Below are positions 60,601 through 64,000 of a DNA stretch of 64,000 bases, piece by piece (within the stretch, counting starts at the first letter, position 1; every line of letters starts with the position of its first letter). The position numbers were made by a program, and so were the translations under genes. Below the pieces are notes generated by a model. The model made no database searches. It saw only the letters and a list, made by a program, of their open reading frames with translations, and was not told the DNA's origin. The stretch lies in NCBI GenBank assembly GCA_023055505.1, contig JALIRH010000013.1:8866001-8930000 (forward strand), written 5' to 3'. The DNA is from Callipepla californica brunnescens. Lineage: Eukaryota > Chordata > Aves > Galliformes > Odontophoridae.

Positions 60601-63436
60601 TTTTAACAGTGCATTAACAAAAAATAATAACTGGGCTGGGCATTAAAAATGAAGTAGTAGGCTGGATTTCATCTGCATACAAGACCTTATTTTCAAAGGC
60701 AATATTGTCAAGTAAAACTCTATAAGGCGGAACTGGACTTGATTGCAGAGCTACCCAGTGAAATTCATGATAGATTATAATACAGCAGAGGCAGTACTGG
60801 ACACCTGCAGAGTGCGGGGACAATAAAATTGAAGATATTTGCATCCAGCTGAGACTGCCAGAGGGAAGCAGCCAAACATACAAATAGGGTTTGACACGTT
60901 TTATATCTCATCATTTTGATAAAACACTAATGAAATAATTTCACAGATGAGTTGTGTTCACTGGAGACTCACTGCTGCAGGTCAAGCACACAGTTCACCC
61001 TCCTTGTGGATGCGGAAAAATATGAATAGCTGTTGTTGTCAGGCAGTGATGTGACACATCCTTATGCTCCCAAAGAAGGTAAATGAACATACGTACATAC
61101 CTGTACTTCAAACCATGCTCTGTACTTTGATTGATGATGATCCTCATTCTCTGCACAAAACGAAAGACAGTGATAAGTGAAACGTTCAATATCTACTGAT
61201 ACTTCTCGCTATCATTTTAAGCTGCTGACTCTCAGAGTGGACTTTTTTCTGTCATGGTTTTGCAGCTAGTTAACTAACAGTCCTGTAAAAACCAGAGCAA
61301 TTACTGACACTTAAGAACAATATTAAGAAGAATGTCTGGTGTATTTCTAGTTTGTCTGAAAGCTAGAAGAAGTAAGAGCTAAATTCCTAGAATAAATGAA
61401 TTCTCCATAGTCAGTAGCAAGACTTTTTGTACTACTGTTAATTGCAAGTCACTGCTTAAACCACAGAATTATTTAGTGACGTTGAAGCATAATTCTGTCA
61501 CAAAAGTAATAAAAAAGCCATTCATGTTAACTTTATTGCAACAAGTATCTGAAACGACTTGTACTTGAGCACAGCATGAGGAACATGTAAAATGAGTTAG
61601 ATTTGAGCTCCTTTACCTCAGCTTAACGCAACAATGATTATGTCATATTGGAATTCTTTCAAGAGGTTAAAATTGAATTAATGCCTGTCAGAAGCAGGTA
61701 GATACGTAACCAGGTTTTTAAGAATAGAAAGAACTCTAGTCAGCGTACATCTCAATGGCTTCAGTGAGCTCTGGGTCAGAGCTGACATCTGATCATATTT
61801 GTTACACAGCATAAATTCATACAGCAATCCACAGAAACATGAGTGATACTCAGGGATAGTAGGGAAAAGTGCTCCAATAGCCAGAAAAATGCACAGTCAA
61901 GCATAAAGAAAGAACACACAGCATCTGGAATCAGAAAATTAATACTATGTACAACATGGTACTGATGTTAAAACCATATTTGCCAGGTGAACAACATGAT
62001 AACATAGTAATGCGAGACTGAAGCACTCCAAGAATAATAATCTGTATTTTTTGTGGAAACTGTAGAAGGGTATCAGGGTTATGGAAGTTATGGCTGTGGT
62101 TAAGAAGAAAGCAACTGTGCCTGAAGGACTTGCAAATTCCTTGTATTGTGATGTGAAATGATATCTTCTTGACACTGGGTCAGACTTGATTAAAAAATAA
62201 AGAAAAAGAAACTCTTCTCTGAAGACTTTTAATTGATTTAATAAAATAGTGATGTTATATATTGACTTCCCAGTGTTTCACTGGCCAGATCAGAAAAGAT
62301 GGTATAAATAAACATTTTAATACTGGTCACACTTAAAGAAGGCAGAGCATTTTGGGTGAAAGCACAAGGAAATATGAAAGTAGGCAATATTTGAATGATT
62401 ATCTCCAGGGAAAACCAAAGTCATCATTTTATTTGCTCCTGCACGATCAGATATAGAAAACTTGACTCAAGAAATTTTAGTTTTTGAAGACAAAGATCCA
62501 AATGTTCTCGTAAATAAGAGGATAGGATTAATCCACAGAACAGGTAGTTTTGTATTTCACCTTGATCTCTCCTGCTACTGGTGGCTGTTTTTATTCTTTT
62601 ATGAGCATTTTGCAGAGTAGAGCCTTTCAGTTTGGAACTCTGGCTACCTTTCCAATACAAACAGTGGATTTTAGCATCACCTATCAGTGTCTTCTTAAAG
62701 TGTAAGTTCAAAATCCAGCAACAAGTTCAAGTCTTCTATTTTGTCAGAAATCAATATCTTTAATCAATATATATTTACCATTGCTGTACTTCAAAAGCAG
62801 AATTCAGTGGAAGTTATCACCTTAATGGATATCTGTGCTAGCAAATTCATGGCTTGCAACCTTAAAATCTACTTTAGAAAGAGGTTCTGAAGTGGAAAAT
62901 ATTACACACAAATGGGCTGGTTAAGAACACCCAATACGTTCTTCAAAACAGGAATATTTATTTTATTTAGCAGCTCTCATCTCTGGAGAACCTTCTCGTC
63001 TGTGCATTTATTACACTGAAACTGAATTTAGATTTCACCTGCTCTGGGACAGAGAATATATGATTTTACAACTGCAGTGTCTCACTGTAGTACAAATAAA
63101 TGTATGATAGCATTTTTATTAAAGATACATCCAAGAACTTGCATGAATTTCCAAACTCCTCAGTGCTAGAAACTATAGGAAATCCTTATGTTTTTCTACC
63201 TCTTAAGTGATGCACAGTTTAAAACAAAAGGCCAGTGACATAGAAAAGCTTTATGTTTCCACGCAGCATATGCTAAACAGGCTCAGCAGCTTCTCTAACT
63301 TCAATCCATAAAGTGGTTGAATGAGCGAATCACCTTCTCACTGTAGGAATTACTTTTGAATATACTGCATGTTACTATGAACTTTTCCACATTGCTACAC
63401 TGACACGAGTCTTCAGAAATCAGATTATGATCTGTA
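60601..63436. other. Gene-desert interval
   Basis: AT-rich; nothing recognised. Confidence 0.45.
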
Positions 63437-63940
63437 TTGATAGCACAAAACATTGCAGACAGGCTGCTCTGTGCCAGAGCCCTGAAGCAGTTGTACCCAT
63501 TTGAGATACCCCCATTGAGATTATTAAGCAATGCTTGTAGAACCATGGAATGGGTGAACACTAGGCACCAGAATAGTCTTTGTGGTAAACAAATACATGC
63601 ATTGTGCAGTTCAGCAGAGCCTATAGAGGAATGTTCCATCTATCAGGACACATGCTGTGGCATCCCAAATTTCAAACAGTCATCAAGACCACACAGGAGG
63701 GATAGAGAATGTTTGGATCAGTTTCACTGGATGTGGAAAACAGATCTGTACCCATTACTGCGACCAAAGCAAGTGGCATGCTACCAACAGAATGAACACA
63801 AAGCTGCCATAACACCTGAAGTCCAAAATACTCAGAACCTGAGAAGTACTCCGAAAAAAGGGAGAGTTGTTCAAATCCTCCAGGAAGAAAAATTGAACTT
63901 GGACTGCTCTTATTTAGCTTATTTAGTACAGGCACAGTAA
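63437..63940 (+). other. Longest open frame of the desert, unknown, probably chance
   Basis: An uninterrupted 167-codon plus-strand frame from ATG to TAA, the longest in the AT-rich part of the window. The peptide begins MIAQNIADRLLCARALKQLY, carries no signal peptide, membrane segment or domain I recognise, and is overlapped by antisense frames. For about 64 kb of this base composition, roughly one such frame is expected by chance. A real lineage-specific or lncRNA-borne ORF cannot be excluded. Confidence 0.12.
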
Positions 63941-63990
63941 GGCTGGAAATGTAAGTTATATTTCAATAGACAAATTATTTATCTTTGCCT

Positions 63991-64000
63991 TAAAAAAAAA
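63991..64000 (+). repeat. A-run cut by the window end
   Basis: The window closes on at least nine consecutive A residues. It may be a homopolymer or the start of an A-rich repeat continuing outside. Confidence 0.6.

Overview
The window looks like gene-poor nuclear DNA from a vertebrate, almost certainly a bird. The main evidence is four fragments of the avian CR1 LINE retrotransposon. Two are typical 3' tails (39061-39247 on the minus strand, 49597-49808 on the plus strand). One is a longer 3' half (21815-22300). One is a decayed piece of the reverse-transcriptase ORF (24235-24775). The rest of the composition agrees with this: isolated CpG islands, an AT-rich CpG-poor bulk, microsatellites, and no operons or bacterial-type genes. 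The species and the locus cannot be named from the sequence alone.

The first 4.1 kb is different from everything downstream. It holds three CpG-rich blocks (about 38-1010, 1700-2200 and 3500-3975) with GC boxes, a consensus NF-Y/CCAAT site, an RFX X-box, forkhead-type motifs and homeodomain (TAAT) arrays. I recognise no coding exon there; the long open frames are what GC-rich DNA gives by chance. The block looks like the promoter or flanking regulatory region of a developmental gene whose coding part lies outside the window, or of a non-coding transcript.

From about 4.1 to 64 kb the sequence is a gene desert. Within it are short islands that stand out by retained CpGs and clustered transcription-factor cores: 13561-13720, 26120-26410, 35341-35650, 36965-37205, 42240-43165, 44740-45190, 46490-46640, 47795-48010, 51615-51800 and 56985-57190. 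Several carry specific syntax: a palindrome of OTX/PITX-type sites, a DR4 nuclear-receptor element, an NKX2-type palindrome, and a forkhead site overlapping an NKX2-type site. Three CTCF-like motifs (29614-29629, 46507-46522 and 51710-51728) raise the possibility of a domain boundary. Together these suggest a cis-regulatory landscape for a developmental gene. Conservation was not tested, so all enhancer calls are inference.

Two minus-strand segments could be exons: 32523-32768, a 246-nt open exon-like block with both splice motifs and matching phases, and 42807-42968, an ORF ending at a consensus donor. Neither is recognised as a known protein. No tRNA, rRNA, known miRNA, CRISPR array, endogenous retrovirus or intact protein-coding gene was found.
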